Origin: Alistipes timonensis JC136
Lineage (GTDB): Bacteria; Bacteroidota; Bacteroidia; Bacteroidales; Rikenellaceae
DNA length: 64,000 bases
Direction of reading: 5' to 3'
Assembly: GCF_900107675.1 (NCBI RefSeq)
Contig: NZ_FNRI01000010.1
Location: 48,751-112,750, forward strand
The position numbers and the translations under genes were made by a program. Shown here in pieces: positions 24,804 through 34,831 of this stretch (its first letter is position 1; the number at the start of each line of letters is the position of its first letter). The notes below the pieces were generated by a model. The model ran no database searches. It was not told the DNA's origin and was given only the letters and a program-made list of their open reading frames with translations.

Positions 24804-25391
24804 ATGGATATGAGAGTGAAATTGACTGTCATAGCTGTTATGCTGACGCTGTTTTCGAGCGTTAAGGCGCAAGATGTAGCGTTGAAGACAAATCTGCTCG
24901 CTGACGGCTTTCTCAACCCGAACATTGGTATCGAAGTTAGCCTTGCCCCGAAATGGACTTTGGATATCACGGGTCAGTTCAATGCGTGGACCCTTTCTCA
25001 CGACCGCCGCTGGAAGCACTGGGCCATGCAGCCTGAAGCCCGCTATTGGCTGTGCGACCGTTTTGGCGGACATTTTTTCGGTATACACGTGCATGGCGGG
25101 CAATACAACATCGGCGGCATCGACGGCAAAATCAATTTTCTGGGCACCGATGCCCGCAAACTCAAGGACACGCGCTATCAGGGCTGGTTCGTCGGCGCGG
25201 GCGTGGCCTACGGCTATGCATGGATACTGGGGCGCCATTGGAACCTCGAAGCCGAAATCGGTATCGGCTACTCCTATACCCGATACGACCGGTTCCGCTG
25301 CACCGGCTGCGGCAAAAAGATCGAGACCGACAAACCGCATCACTACGTGGGCCCTACCAAGACGGCCGTCAATTTAGTGTATGTATTCTAA
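24804..25391 (+). CDS. DUF3575 domain outer-membrane protein of the fimbrial operon
   Basis: A 195-residue exported protein: signal peptide (MRVKLTVIAVMLTLFSSVKA from the second ATG at 24810), then a small predicted beta-barrel. It contains the family stretch VALKTNLLADGFLNPNIGIE and VSLAPKWTLDITGQFNAW, and further on GHFFGIHVHGGQYNIGG and LEAEIGIGYSYTRYDRF. DUF3575 proteins are regular first genes of Bacteroidetes fimbrial operons and are thought to sit in the outer membrane, perhaps in anchoring or assembly. Here it is the first gene downstream of the invertible promoter, 12 bp before the DUF3868 gene. Confidence 0.85.
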   Translation: MDMRVKLTVIAVMLTLFSSVKAQDVALKTNLLADGFLNPNIGIEVSLAPKWTLDITGQFNAWTLSHDRRWKHWAMQPEARYWLCDRFGGHFFGIHVHGGQYNIGGIDGKINFLGTDARKLKDTRYQGWFVGAGVAYGYAWILGRHWNLEAEIGIGYSYTRYDRFRCTGCGKKIETDKPHHYVGPTKTAVNLVYVF

Positions 25392-25403
25392 CTCGCGTGC
25401 AAG

Positions 25404-26828
25404 ATGAAAAAGACATCGTATATCCTGATACTCCTGTTGGGCGCCGGTTTGACGGCGGAAGCCCAGAATTCGAAGCAGACCGTCGTGGACGGCGTCAGCG
25501 TCAGCGACGTGAAGATGGAGCGCAGCGGCGCATACATCGCGGTGGATATGAATCTCGGTCTGAAAGACCTCGCCGTGGAGGGCAACCGCGCCGTGCTGCT
25601 GACCCCGAGACTGGTAAACGGAAGCGATTCGCTCGACCTGCCTTCCATAGGCATCTACGGACGCCGACGCTACTATTTCTACGTGCGGAACGGCGAGAGT
25701 ATGCTCACAGACAAGGACGAAATGAGCTACAAAGCGTCGGAGAAGCCCGACGGCATCGCATACCATAACATCGTGTCCTATGCCGACTGGATGAACGGAG
25801 CCGTGCTGTCGCTTCACCGCAGCGATTACGGCTGTTGCAACACGCTGCTGGCCCGACAGGACGGGACGCTCGGACGCCATACCGAGGCGTTTTTCCCCGA
25901 ACTGGTATTCGTGCAGCCCGAGGCGGAAATCATGAAGAGCCGGTCGCTGTCCGGATCGGCCTACATCGACTTCCCTGTGGACCAGACGGTGATTTATCCC
26001 GACTATCGCCGGAACACGGTCGAATTAGGCAAGATTCAGGCGACCATCGACTCCGTGCGCAATGACAAGGACGTCACCATTACTTCCGTGTGGCTGAAGG
26101 GATACGCTTCGCCGGAGAGCCCCTACAAGCACAACACGGAACTTGCCATCGGACGTACCGCCGCGCTCAAAAAGCACATCGGGCAGCTATACAGTTTTGC
26201 GGATAACGTCATCCAGACCGATTACGAGCCCGAGGATTGGGCAGGCTTGCGCCGTTACGTGGAACAATCGAACATCGACCACCGTGCGGAGATTCTGGCA
26301 TTGATCGACAGCGACATGGAACCCGACGCCAAGGAGTGGAAAATCAAGCGCACCTACCCGGAAGAATACCGCTTCATGCTGCATAATTTCTATCCCGCAC
26401 TGCGCCATACCGACTATCGTATCGACTACAACATCCGCACGTTCAGCGACGCGGATGAAATCAAGCGCATCATGGCGGAACGGCCGCAGAAATTGAGTTT
26501 GAACGAGTTCTACCTCGTTGCCGGACAATATGAACCCGGCACGGACGAGTTCACGGACGTCTTCCAAACGGCGGTGCGCATGTTCCCGAACGATGAAACA
26601 GCCAATCTGAACGCCGCCAACGCCGCCATCCGGCGGGACGATTTCGGGACGGCGCGCAGGTATCTCGACAAGGCCGGCGACTCCGCCGAGGCTGTCTATG
26701 CACGCGGAGCGCTTGCCGTGCGGGAAGGCGATTACGACACAGCATACCGCTATCTGAATAAGGCGAAAGGGATGGGACTCGAGCAGGCCGGCAGGACGCT
26801 CGACGAATTGGACAAAAGGCGGAAATGA
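25404..26828 (+). CDS. DUF3868 / OmpA-like outer-membrane protein of the fimbrial operon
   Basis: A 474-residue exported protein with signal peptide MKKTSYILILLLGAGLTAEA. The N-terminal DUF3868 region (VVDGVSVSDVKMERSGAYIA and VNGSDSLDLPSIGIYGRRRY) is followed by an OmpA-like part (YIDFPVDQTVIYPDYRRN, VWLKGYASPESPYKHN, ELAIGRTAALKKHI) that could bind peptidoglycan. The last 120 residues are TPR-like. Known Bacteroidetes fimbrial operons carry this gene between DUF3575 and the major fimbrillin. The probable role is outer-membrane assembly or anchoring of the fimbria, by analogy with PG anchoring proteins; no experimental data are implied here. Confidence 0.82.
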   Translation: MKKTSYILILLLGAGLTAEAQNSKQTVVDGVSVSDVKMERSGAYIAVDMNLGLKDLAVEGNRAVLLTPRLVNGSDSLDLPSIGIYGRRRYYFYVRNGESMLTDKDEMSYKASEKPDGIAYHNIVSYADWMNGAVLSLHRSDYGCCNTLLARQDGTLGRHTEAFFPELVFVQPEAEIMKSRSLSGSAYIDFPVDQTVIYPDYRRNTVELGKIQATIDSVRNDKDVTITSVWLKGYASPESPYKHNTELAIGRTAALKKHIGQLYSFADNVIQTDYEPEDWAGLRRYVEQSNIDHRAEILALIDSDMEPDAKEWKIKRTYPEEYRFMLHNFYPALRHTDYRIDYNIRTFSDADEIKRIMAERPQKLSLNEFYLVAGQYEPGTDEFTDVFQTAVRMFPNDETANLNAANAAIRRDDFGTARRYLDKAGDSAEAVYARGALAVREGDYDTAYRYLNKAKGMGLEQAGRTLDELDKRRK

Positions 26829-26896
26829 CATCAAACCAATAATAATATAGGTCAAAAGAGAAGAAACATATTTTCAAACAATTTTAACTTATCGAC

Positions 26897-28666
26897 ATGA
26901 AAAGGAATTTTTTATTTATGTCTGTGCTGGCATCCCTGTTTATGGCAGGATGCTCGCAGGAGGAGATTGCTCCGGACGAAAAGGATGTAGGCAACGGTAA
27001 GGCCAATACCAGCTACCTGACCGTAAATCTGATGTCCTCTGATGCGACAGGTACTCGTGCCGCAAGCGGTTACGAGGATGGAGATGAAAACGAAAACCAT
27101 GTTGAACAAGTCCGTTTCTATTTCTTCACCGCGAACGGTGCCATTGCTAACGTTAAGCTTCTAAACGGCAGCTATGTAAACTTCTACGACTGGTCTCCCG
27201 AAGACGGAACGCAGAAAGATGACAAAGACGACGATGATATCGAGAGCGTGCTTGCAGCCAAGATTGTCATCAGTACCAAAAACGGAGACAAACTTCCGCA
27301 GAGAATTGCGGCTGTACTCAATCCTCCCAGAGATGATACCGGTGAGATTATGTTGGGTTCTGCATCAAAAAGCCTTGCCGACCTAAAAAAAGAGGTCGCT
27401 GATTATGCCGCCACCAGTTTTACTGCAAAAGGCAAATTCGTGATGTTCAATTCTGTATATGGAGGAGATAATAAGACAGAGATCTGTGCTGTCCCTATCG
27501 AGTCTAAACATCTGCAAAAGGAATCAAAAGAGGCCGAGAAAAATCCGGTTACCATTTATGTCGAGCGCAGCGTGGCCAAAGTCAAGGTCACCTTGGGTAA
27601 TGCGGTAAATTCCGCTATCAGTGATAAACTGGCACTGATTGATAAGAAAGGTGATCCTCTAAAGGTTGGAAACGAGCAAGTTTACTTAAAACTCAACGGC
27701 TGGAATCTGACCGCAGAAACCAATGAAGGCCGACTGGTCAAGGCCATTAATCCCACCGCATGGTCAAGTAATTGGTGGAACGGTGAGGGCGCATTTGCAC
27801 ACCGCAGTTTCTGGGCCATCAATTCTAAGGATGCCAGGAATGGCTATGATTCTTACGAAGCTATCAATACTGCCATTGGCACTCCATTGTATACCAATGA
27901 GAATGCTGCGGATTATGACGCATTATCCCCTATCAAACGCACCAAGGTTATCCTCAAGGGTACTCTTTGTAAGGCAGACGGTACAACACCTTTCACTATT
28001 GTAAGACATTTGGGTTCCCACTTTGCCGATAAATGGTCTGAGAACGAGGATGAAAACCTCCCCGAGTTGAAAAAGAGTATCCTTTCTCAGTTGACAACCA
28101 ATGGCTGTAGTTACTATTGTGAAACTACAACGGGTAGTGGAGAAAGCACTGTAACAGAGCGAAACCTGATTGACGCGAAAGATCTTCAGATTCTAATTGT
28201 AGACCAGACTCCATCCGAGCCAAGCAGTGAAGATAAAAAAGCGCGCAACTGCTATGTATATGCCCAGCTGACGGATGTCGCTGCCCAAAAACCATGGTAT
28301 GCCTCTTCGGATAAAAATGACACAGACCGTATTACAGCCGAAACAATCAACGGCATGCTTAAGAACAAGGATGATAATACTGGCGAGTATATGATTGACC
28401 GGGCGCTGGTCTGGAAGAACGGTATGACCTACTATTACTACGAGATTATTCATCATGGCGAGGGCGAGAACGCTACCAAGGGTGTAGTCCGCAACCACAT
28501 CTATGATACAAAGGTGACAAAGATCGCCGGTCTCGGTACGCCTGTTTATGATCCTGATCAGGTAATCTATCCCGAGAAGCCCGACCCCAACGACCACTTC
28601 ATTGCGGCTGAAATCAATATTCTGTCCTGGCGCATTGTCTCTAATGAATATGTTTTGGAATGGTAA
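26897..28666 (+). CDS. Mfa1-family major fimbrial subunit
   Basis: A 589-residue lipoprotein precursor (signal MKRNFLFMSVLASLFMAGCS, lipobox MAGC). The N-terminal domain begins YLTVNLMSSDATGTRAASGY, with an Arg site (GTRAAS) suited to the trypsin-like cleavage that matures type V pilins. The C-terminus EINILSWRIVSNEYVLEW is the strand donated to the next subunit. FimA/Mfa1 proteins polymerise on the surface by strand exchange after the first strand is removed. It is the third gene of the operon and is followed by a hairpin before the minor-subunit genes, which suits high expression of the main shaft protein. Codon use is more AT-rich than in the neighbours. Confidence 0.87.
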   Translation: MKRNFLFMSVLASLFMAGCSQEEIAPDEKDVGNGKANTSYLTVNLMSSDATGTRAASGYEDGDENENHVEQVRFYFFTANGAIANVKLLNGSYVNFYDWSPEDGTQKDDKDDDDIESVLAAKIVISTKNGDKLPQRIAAVLNPPRDDTGEIMLGSASKSLADLKKEVADYAATSFTAKGKFVMFNSVYGGDNKTEICAVPIESKHLQKESKEAEKNPVTIYVERSVAKVKVTLGNAVNSAISDKLALIDKKGDPLKVGNEQVYLKLNGWNLTAETNEGRLVKAINPTAWSSNWWNGEGAFAHRSFWAINSKDARNGYDSYEAINTAIGTPLYTNENAADYDALSPIKRTKVILKGTLCKADGTTPFTIVRHLGSHFADKWSENEDENLPELKKSILSQLTTNGCSYYCETTTGSGESTVTERNLIDAKDLQILIVDQTPSEPSSEDKKARNCYVYAQLTDVAAQKPWYASSDKNDTDRITAETINGMLKNKDDNTGEYMIDRALVWKNGMTYYYYEIIHHGEGENATKGVVRNHIYDTKVTKIAGLGTPVYDPDQVIYPEKPDPNDHFIAAEINILSWRIVSNEYVLEW

Positions 28667-28708
28667 TCTGAACCCGAATGCCTGAAGGCATTCCTGATAC
28701 TTATCATG

Positions 28709-28739
28709 TGTGTGGGAGGCGGCTCCCGTCTCCCACACA
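28709..28739 (+). terminator. Hairpin between the major and minor fimbrial genes
   Basis: TGTGTGGGAG pairs perfectly with CTCCCACACA over an 11-base loop, 42 bp after the major-subunit stop. It is followed by TATTAATAAAAAC and not by a U run, so partial termination or mRNA 3'-end stabilisation is more likely than full termination. Confidence 0.6.
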
Positions 28740-28916
28740 TATTAATAAAAACAGAACAGCAAATACAGTACCCGCCCACCGGTACACAAGGGAGGTGCGG
28801 CATCGGAGACCCGAACAAAAGACGGGTAACCCACTTGACGAGAAAATCCGAATGCGGAAGTTCCGCACACCATATATAAAAGGAAAGAACTATACAACCA
28901 AGATAGCGTAAACGAT

Positions 28917-29984
28917 ATGGATATACGGGAATTGATAAGGAATGTGGCGGCCAAGGTCTGCGCGGCGTCGGTCTGCCTGTTGGTTCTTCCGTCATGCAGC
29001 CGCAACTGGCTTTACGAAGATGAAGGCGATTGTTCGGTGTATTACCGGCTCCGGTTCCGCTACGACATGAACCTGAAGTGGGCGGACGCTTTCGCCAGCG
29101 AGGTTTCTTCGGTTCACCTGTATGCCTTCGACCAATCGGGCGTACTGGTATGGCAGCGGGAAGAACAGATCGATCCGTCGACGGCGGAAGACTACTCGAT
29201 GCTGCTCGACCTGCCCTCCGGCGACTACCGGTTGCTGGCGTGGTGCGGTCTGCGGAACGACGGCGAGCGCGAGGAGTCCTTCTCCGTACCCGAAGCCCTT
29301 GTCGGCGAGACCCGCATCGAGCAGTTGCAGTGCGCGCTGAACCGCCGGTATGACGAGTCCGGCGCTTACAGCAAAGAAAGGCTTTACCGTCTCTTTCACG
29401 GCACTTTGGATGTGTCGCTGCCTTCCGACGAGAACGGAGGCAGTTACGACTATACCATGTACCTGACCAAGAACACCAACCATATTCGCGTCATACTGCA
29501 TCATCTCTCGGGAGAGGATGTGGATGTCAATCAATTCGACTTCCGCATCGAGGACGAGAACGGGTTGATGGCTCATGACAACGGGTTGCTGAAAGATGAG
29601 AACATCACCTACCGCCCTTGGAAAATGCAGAACGGCGAGGCCGGTTTGGGTAAAGACGAACCCCGCGCCATCATCCATGTAAAGGGCGCCATCGCCGACC
29701 TGACCGTAGGACGCATGATGGAAGCGCATCGCGAAAAGATGTTCCTGACCATCACCGACCGAGAGGGCAAGACTGTGGCCCGCGTTCCCGTGATAGACCA
29801 TGCGCTGCTGGCGAAGGACTATTACGAGGAGGAGTACAATCGCACGATGGACGACCAGGAGTTTCTGGACCGCGAGGACGACTATGTGATGACATTCTTC
29901 CTCGACGAGAACAACAAGTGGATCAGCAGCTACATACTGATTCATTCCTGGCGGGTGGTGCTGAGTAACGTCGAGATCGAATAA
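28917..29984 (+). CDS. FimB/Mfa2-family fimbrial anchor subunit
   Basis: A 355-residue putative lipoprotein (signal ending VCLLVLPSCSRN, lipobox LPSC). The stretch GDCSVYYRLRFRYDMNLKWA, the mid strand VSSVHLYAFDQSGVLVW, and the C-terminal SSYILIHSWRVVLSNVEI are typical of FimB/Mfa2 proteins, which cap the base of the fimbria, fix it to the outer membrane and limit its length. It stands after the intercistronic hairpin and 21 bp before the next subunit gene. Confidence 0.87.
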   Translation: MDIRELIRNVAAKVCAASVCLLVLPSCSRNWLYEDEGDCSVYYRLRFRYDMNLKWADAFASEVSSVHLYAFDQSGVLVWQREEQIDPSTAEDYSMLLDLPSGDYRLLAWCGLRNDGEREESFSVPEALVGETRIEQLQCALNRRYDESGAYSKERLYRLFHGTLDVSLPSDENGGSYDYTMYLTKNTNHIRVILHHLSGEDVDVNQFDFRIEDENGLMAHDNGLLKDENITYRPWKMQNGEAGLGKDEPRAIIHVKGAIADLTVGRMMEAHREKMFLTITDREGKTVARVPVIDHALLAKDYYEEEYNRTMDDQEFLDREDDYVMTFFLDENNKWISSYILIHSWRVVLSNVEIE

Positions 29985-30005
29985 ACGGGAAGAAGGATTG
30001 GACTG

Positions 30006-31694
30006 ATGAAACCGGACATTATACATAGCATTGCAGTCTGCCTGGCGGCATTCGCATTGCCTTTTATGGTGGCGTGCAGCAGTCAGGAAGAATCCTTGCC
30101 GGAAGTTGAGAGCAGTATTCAAGCTGTTTTCACCCTCGATATGGGAGGCGCGGCTTATGGAAAGACGCGAGCCACCCCCGCCGATGGGGAATATAACCCG
30201 GGAAGCGGTCTGGAAAATTTCATCGACCTGCCCCAACGAGATTTCCGCTGTTACCTTTACGGGCTGAACAACAAGCCCGTCAGCGCATTGGAAGTTGCCA
30301 GCATCTATCACTTGGGAGATAAAAAATATTCGATTCGCCTGCGATTGAAGGATACGGAGGAGGTAAAAGGCGCTCTGACCACCGGTTGCCGCTTCGTGTT
30401 CCTGGCCAACTGGGGCAGTTACGTCGATCCCGCTCCCGGAATGACCATAGAGGAGCTTTGCGCCGCTTCCTTTGCCGAGTTCGGGTTTTCGCAGCAAAAA
30501 ACTCAGCTCTCGGACAAAAATCTCATCCCGATGTACGGGGTGAAGGAATTCGAGCGCGGCGTGCCGGACTTCATAGACGGGAAGGAGGTTTCCGATATCG
30601 GCACCCTGCACCTTCTCCGCGCCTATGCCAAGGTCGATGTGAATGTCATTTTTAAGGATTTCGAGGATGTCCCTGTGGTTACGTCCGTGTCGCTGACCCA
30701 TTCCAGCAGCAAGGGTTACAAGGCTCCGGCAAACGTCACGGAGGAGAAACAGTATGTCACCGGTTCATGGTTTACCGACTACACGTCTGTGAATATACCC
30801 GATGACGCGGCCGATATTGCATTGACGCTGACAAAGAACGAGCAAACCGGGCATTTCGTGGCGTATGTGCCGGAATACAGGAATGTTGATGACCAAGGGG
30901 AGCCGGTCGACAGCCGATCGCGCATTAGGATATGTTTCACCGTCGGGAGCGTCGAGACCGGAGGACGCGAGGCCGAGGGGTATGTCGATTTCCGCTATTC
31001 CGACACCCCGCCGGCAGGCGTGCTCCCCGGGCAATACTTCGACATCGCCCGCAACAACTGGTATAAATTCGACGTCACCGCGAACGGCAAAGACATCGAG
31101 TGGACAGTCGATGTCATCCCCTTCACATCGGTAGAACTCGATCCCGATTTGGGTCTGGAGCGCGAGGAATTCACCGGATATATAATAGGTAAGGACGGCC
31201 AAGGCAGGGATTGCTGGTATGACGGTAATTATTACGACCCAGCGACAGCAGTTCCATTATATCTCGGTCCGAAAGACAATCATGGAAAGTTCGTGAGCAT
31301 CAACGGCAAAGAGTATCTGCTCGTATATGCGGATTACGAAAGGACTGTTGCAAACCTCGACCATATTTTCGGCAAAGAAAACCGAAAGAAATACCTGATC
31401 TATCCCGCAGGAAGAACCGGATATGAAATTGTAAACTGGGATTATTACCTCAATGATCTGAAGCAGCACGTATGGCTCGAAGAGGAGCTCAGGTTGAAGT
31501 GCTGCCGTACCCTGAACGAATGGGACAGATTGGAATACAGTGCAGTAAAATATAATTGGCCGGGATACGATCACGACTCTATCAACCCGAGATTCTGGTT
31601 CGACATCCTCGGCAACCGGTACCCCTGGTCGGAAGGAGATACCGTGGAAAAAAGAAAAGCCATACTCGGAGAATGGGTGCAATACCTGGAGTGA
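30006..31694 (+). CDS. Accessory fimbrial subunit (fimbrillin-like lipoprotein)
   Basis: A 562-residue putative lipoprotein (signal to VACSSQEE, lipobox MVAC). Residues about 35-385 have the two-domain fimbrillin layout: QAVFTLDMGGAAYGKTRATP with a possible Arg cleavage site, AYAKVDVNVIFKDF, then GQYFDIARNNWYKFDVTANG and WTVDVIPFTSVELDP, the last being the usual C-terminal strand. Some 170 further residues follow (CWYDGNYYDPATAVPLYLGP onward), rich in Trp and Tyr, and I do not recognise them. An extended C-terminus after the donor-strand region is unusual for a shaft subunit, so I think this is a tip or accessory protein. Confidence 0.75.
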   Translation: MKPDIIHSIAVCLAAFALPFMVACSSQEESLPEVESSIQAVFTLDMGGAAYGKTRATPADGEYNPGSGLENFIDLPQRDFRCYLYGLNNKPVSALEVASIYHLGDKKYSIRLRLKDTEEVKGALTTGCRFVFLANWGSYVDPAPGMTIEELCAASFAEFGFSQQKTQLSDKNLIPMYGVKEFERGVPDFIDGKEVSDIGTLHLLRAYAKVDVNVIFKDFEDVPVVTSVSLTHSSSKGYKAPANVTEEKQYVTGSWFTDYTSVNIPDDAADIALTLTKNEQTGHFVAYVPEYRNVDDQGEPVDSRSRIRICFTVGSVETGGREAEGYVDFRYSDTPPAGVLPGQYFDIARNNWYKFDVTANGKDIEWTVDVIPFTSVELDPDLGLEREEFTGYIIGKDGQGRDCWYDGNYYDPATAVPLYLGPKDNHGKFVSINGKEYLLVYADYERTVANLDHIFGKENRKKYLIYPAGRTGYEIVNWDYYLNDLKQHVWLEEELRLKCCRTLNEWDRLEYSAVKYNWPGYDHDSINPRFWFDILGNRYPWSEGDTVEKRKAILGEWVQYLE

Positions 31695-31729
31695 GTCTGC
31701 AACTTACATCGTAAAATTCACGAGCAATC

Positions 31730-34700
31730 ATGTCACAGCATAATAGAAAATATAGCATCGTTTTTTCGATAATCCTGGCATCATTGGCTGCGGCTGTCGC
31801 ACTCGCCGGATGCACGGACGACCTTATATACGAGACTGAGGAAATTCCGGATGCAGAGGTCGAAATCCGGGGCGAGGTGATTTACAAGCCCCTTGTGCCG
31901 ACGAACGTGCAGACACGAGCCGAAGACGCGCCCGTGGGGACGAAATACACGGGTATAAAATCGCTGTATGTTTTCTTCTTCAATTCCGAGGGAGAACGCA
32001 TAAACGAATATTGCGGAGAGGTAAATTTCACGCCCGCACCTTCCGACGGCTCTACGCACGAACATGTCACGTTCAAAAAGAAAGTACGGACCGGACGTTA
32101 TTATGTCTATGCCGTCGCCAATATATGCGATAACCAGAAAAGCGACCTCGGGAAGGTAACATCTATCGAGCTCCTCAGAAAGTTCCGGCTCGACTGGAAC
32201 GACAGGATCGAGGATGACCTGGAGATGTTCGGCGTGTTCAGACAGGGTTACGCAGAAAACGCTTCCGCTCCCGACAATGAGGATTTTGAAACCGACGAAC
32301 CCATTACCGTCACCCCGGACCGGAATAGCCTGCATTCCTGGGTGCGCAGGGCGGTATCGAAAGTTACTGTCGATTTCGACGGAACGAATCTGAAAGACGG
32401 CGTCACGGTCTATATAAAAAATGCCGTACTGAAACATGTGGCATCGGGTGCATTTCTCGGAACCTCCTCGCACGTCGGTGATGACGGAATCGAACTCGGC
32501 ACGTCGGACTATTCCATCACCTACGGGAGCGGCGAATCTCACAGTGCGTGGCCCCGGGTGACGAAAACGGCCCCCAGGTTCTCTCCGTCTGAGGTATGGG
32601 GTGTCGCCGGTTTCCACGACGACGGAGCCAAGGCGCTTCCCTGCTATGAGAACATGCAGGGAACACATAAAGACAAATCCAAACTTCAGGACTCCAACGG
32701 AGACGGGATAATCGATTCCGAGAAATTTGACGGGGTCGAAAACGGCACATACCTCGAGGTGGAGGGATATTATGTCGCCGAACGGCCTGAATATGAATCG
32801 CAGGGTAAGATCATCTACCGGTTCATGCTCGGAAAAGATGCGGTGAATAATTTCGATTTGATCCGCAATCACCATTACAAGATCACGATGCGGTTCAAAG
32901 GCTACGGCAACGACGTGGACTGGCACATCGAGTATTCCGAGAAGTATCTGGATGCCACTTACCCCGAGGATGTGAACTATCAGGGTAAATTTTTCTCACC
33001 CGACCCTGCCTACACCACATTCCCTAATGCGGGTCATACTTTCGAAGATCAGAATGTAATCACTGTGTCCAGTTTTAAGACAGACGGGACAACCAATGTA
33101 TGGATAGAACCGGAAATCACCTATACCTATTATTCTCACGATGACGAGACCGATAACTGGGAGGTAGACAACACGACCTCCGGATGGCTCACGACGACCG
33201 TGGGCCCGCTCAGCGAGGACAAGTCACACAAGCCATATACATTCGTTGCCTCCATGACGGAACCGACTACCGTCACAATCAACAGTCTATTCCCTAAGAC
33301 CGAGGAAGGCAGCGAAAACGCCCCGCATAACCTTTCCAACGAAACCGGAGGGAGTGCGGTCGAGAATACCGCCAACTGCTACATGGTGGGTGCTCCCGGG
33401 TGGTATTGTTTTCCCCTCGTGTATGGAAATGCGATCTCGGGTAAAGGCGACAACACGGCTGCCTATTCTTCGCCGCACATGGTAAACCATCTCAACAAAC
33501 AGATCGGGGCTCCCTATATCAAAGACAATGAAGGAATAGACCTATCATCCAACGTAAGCGTGAAACTTATCTGGCAGGATGCCGAAGATCTTGTCGAACC
33601 GGATAAGATCGCTTATGATCCCGCTCTTTTCGGCGGCAAAGGAGGGATAAAATTCAAAATAAGTACCATACAGGAGGGGAATGCCGTGATCGCCTTGATC
33701 GATAACAAGGCGAAAGAAGACGATTATGTAGTCCACGAACGAAAAGCGCCTTACGATAAATTAGGGAATACGAAGGCTGTCTGGAGCTGGCACATCTGGG
33801 CTACCCGTTTCGGGTTCGATTTCGAGAAGCATATCCGGATTCTCAACCATGAAGAGAAAGCATTCGATGTGATGCCAGTCAATCTCGGATGGTGTTCCGG
33901 AAACAAGCCGATCCGATATTATAAACGGCGCAAGTGTGAGATTAGATTCAGGGTCGGAGACCGCGAGATAACGAGGACGATCGTGCAATATCCCCATTTT
34001 GCCGTTCCCCGAGGCGATCATCCCTACTATCAGTGGGGGCGCAAGGACCCGTTCGTCGGGACAAACACGATTTGGGGAAACAAAGCCAGATGGACTCACG
34101 ACGGAACTCCGTATGGTACAGGGGGTGAATATAATCCTCCCCGGCTTTACAATGAACCGGAGGTATTTTCGAACAACAAGAACCGAAAACACGCTAAGGA
34201 TTGTCTCGATGTGCTTGTCAAGAATCCGGACAAATGGCTTAATGCTCCGCGAGAGCCCAAGAATCCGTCCGATTTCACACAAGGGTTTTACAGTACGAAC
34301 GAATCCTATCCCGACCTGTGGTCGATCGGTGACGAGAAGACGGTCTATGACCCCTGTCCCCCGGGATATCGGGTGGGCCCCGGCGATCTTTTCACCGGGT
34401 TCACAATTCCCGGAAAACATACGGCTCCGACACTTCCGAGATATTGGTACGATGTGATCGAGAGCAACATGCTGTCAGATTATTACGATCTTGAAACAGT
34501 AAACAGTGAGGTGCTGGAATTTTATACGGACCCGAGAAAAGTTCAATCCGTCATTTTTCCCGTCACCGGCTATCGGGATTACGACGGTAAGGCCGAGGTA
34601 GTAAAATATCCGGGTGGGACAGAGAAACCCGAGGGGTTTGCCTGGACCGGCAAGGCGAAGGATGCGACCAACTCTTACCACCTGAAGTTCCGCCGCAACG

Positions 34701-34831
34701 ATCCGGTGACCGAAGGCGATTGGAATAATAGAATCGTTTCTCCGGAGGCGTCCATCATAGCTCCGTCAGGGGACTACTATAACTGCAATGGCTTCGCGGT
34801 GCGTCCGGTGGTCAGCAGCTCGACGAAGTGA
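31730..34831 (+). CDS. Large fimbrial tip candidate, DUF4906-like with C-terminal FISUMP-like domain
   Basis: A 1033-residue putative lipoprotein (signal to AVALAGCTDD, lipobox LAGC). Fimbrillin-type domains occupy about residues 30-410 (VQTRAEDAPVGTKYTGIKSL, YVFFFNSEGERINEY, HHYKITMRFKGYGNDVDWHI), as in DUF4906 proteins of fimbrial operons. A long middle region of Ig-like strands follows. The last 150 residues have VYDPCPPGYRVGPGDLFTGF and end NGFAVRPVVSSS, resembling the FISUMP domain of surface proteins. This size and position suggest the adhesive tip. Its stop overlaps the start of the HTH-repeat gene (GTGA). Confidence 0.75.
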   Translation: MSQHNRKYSIVFSIILASLAAAVALAGCTDDLIYETEEIPDAEVEIRGEVIYKPLVPTNVQTRAEDAPVGTKYTGIKSLYVFFFNSEGERINEYCGEVNFTPAPSDGSTHEHVTFKKKVRTGRYYVYAVANICDNQKSDLGKVTSIELLRKFRLDWNDRIEDDLEMFGVFRQGYAENASAPDNEDFETDEPITVTPDRNSLHSWVRRAVSKVTVDFDGTNLKDGVTVYIKNAVLKHVASGAFLGTSSHVGDDGIELGTSDYSITYGSGESHSAWPRVTKTAPRFSPSEVWGVAGFHDDGAKALPCYENMQGTHKDKSKLQDSNGDGIIDSEKFDGVENGTYLEVEGYYVAERPEYESQGKIIYRFMLGKDAVNNFDLIRNHHYKITMRFKGYGNDVDWHIEYSEKYLDATYPEDVNYQGKFFSPDPAYTTFPNAGHTFEDQNVITVSSFKTDGTTNVWIEPEITYTYYSHDDETDNWEVDNTTSGWLTTTVGPLSEDKSHKPYTFVASMTEPTTVTINSLFPKTEEGSENAPHNLSNETGGSAVENTANCYMVGAPGWYCFPLVYGNAISGKGDNTAAYSSPHMVNHLNKQIGAPYIKDNEGIDLSSNVSVKLIWQDAEDLVEPDKIAYDPALFGGKGGIKFKISTIQEGNAVIALIDNKAKEDDYVVHERKAPYDKLGNTKAVWSWHIWATRFGFDFEKHIRILNHEEKAFDVMPVNLGWCSGNKPIRYYKRRKCEIRFRVGDREITRTIVQYPHFAVPRGDHPYYQWGRKDPFVGTNTIWGNKARWTHDGTPYGTGGEYNPPRLYNEPEVFSNNKNRKHAKDCLDVLVKNPDKWLNAPREPKNPSDFTQGFYSTNESYPDLWSIGDEKTVYDPCPPGYRVGPGDLFTGFTIPGKHTAPTLPRYWYDVIESNMLSDYYDLETVNSEVLEFYTDPRKVQSVIFPVTGYRDYDGKAEVVKYPGGTEKPEGFAWTGKAKDATNSYHLKFRRNDPVTEGDWNNRIVSPEASIIAPSGDYYNCNGFAVRPVVSSSTK

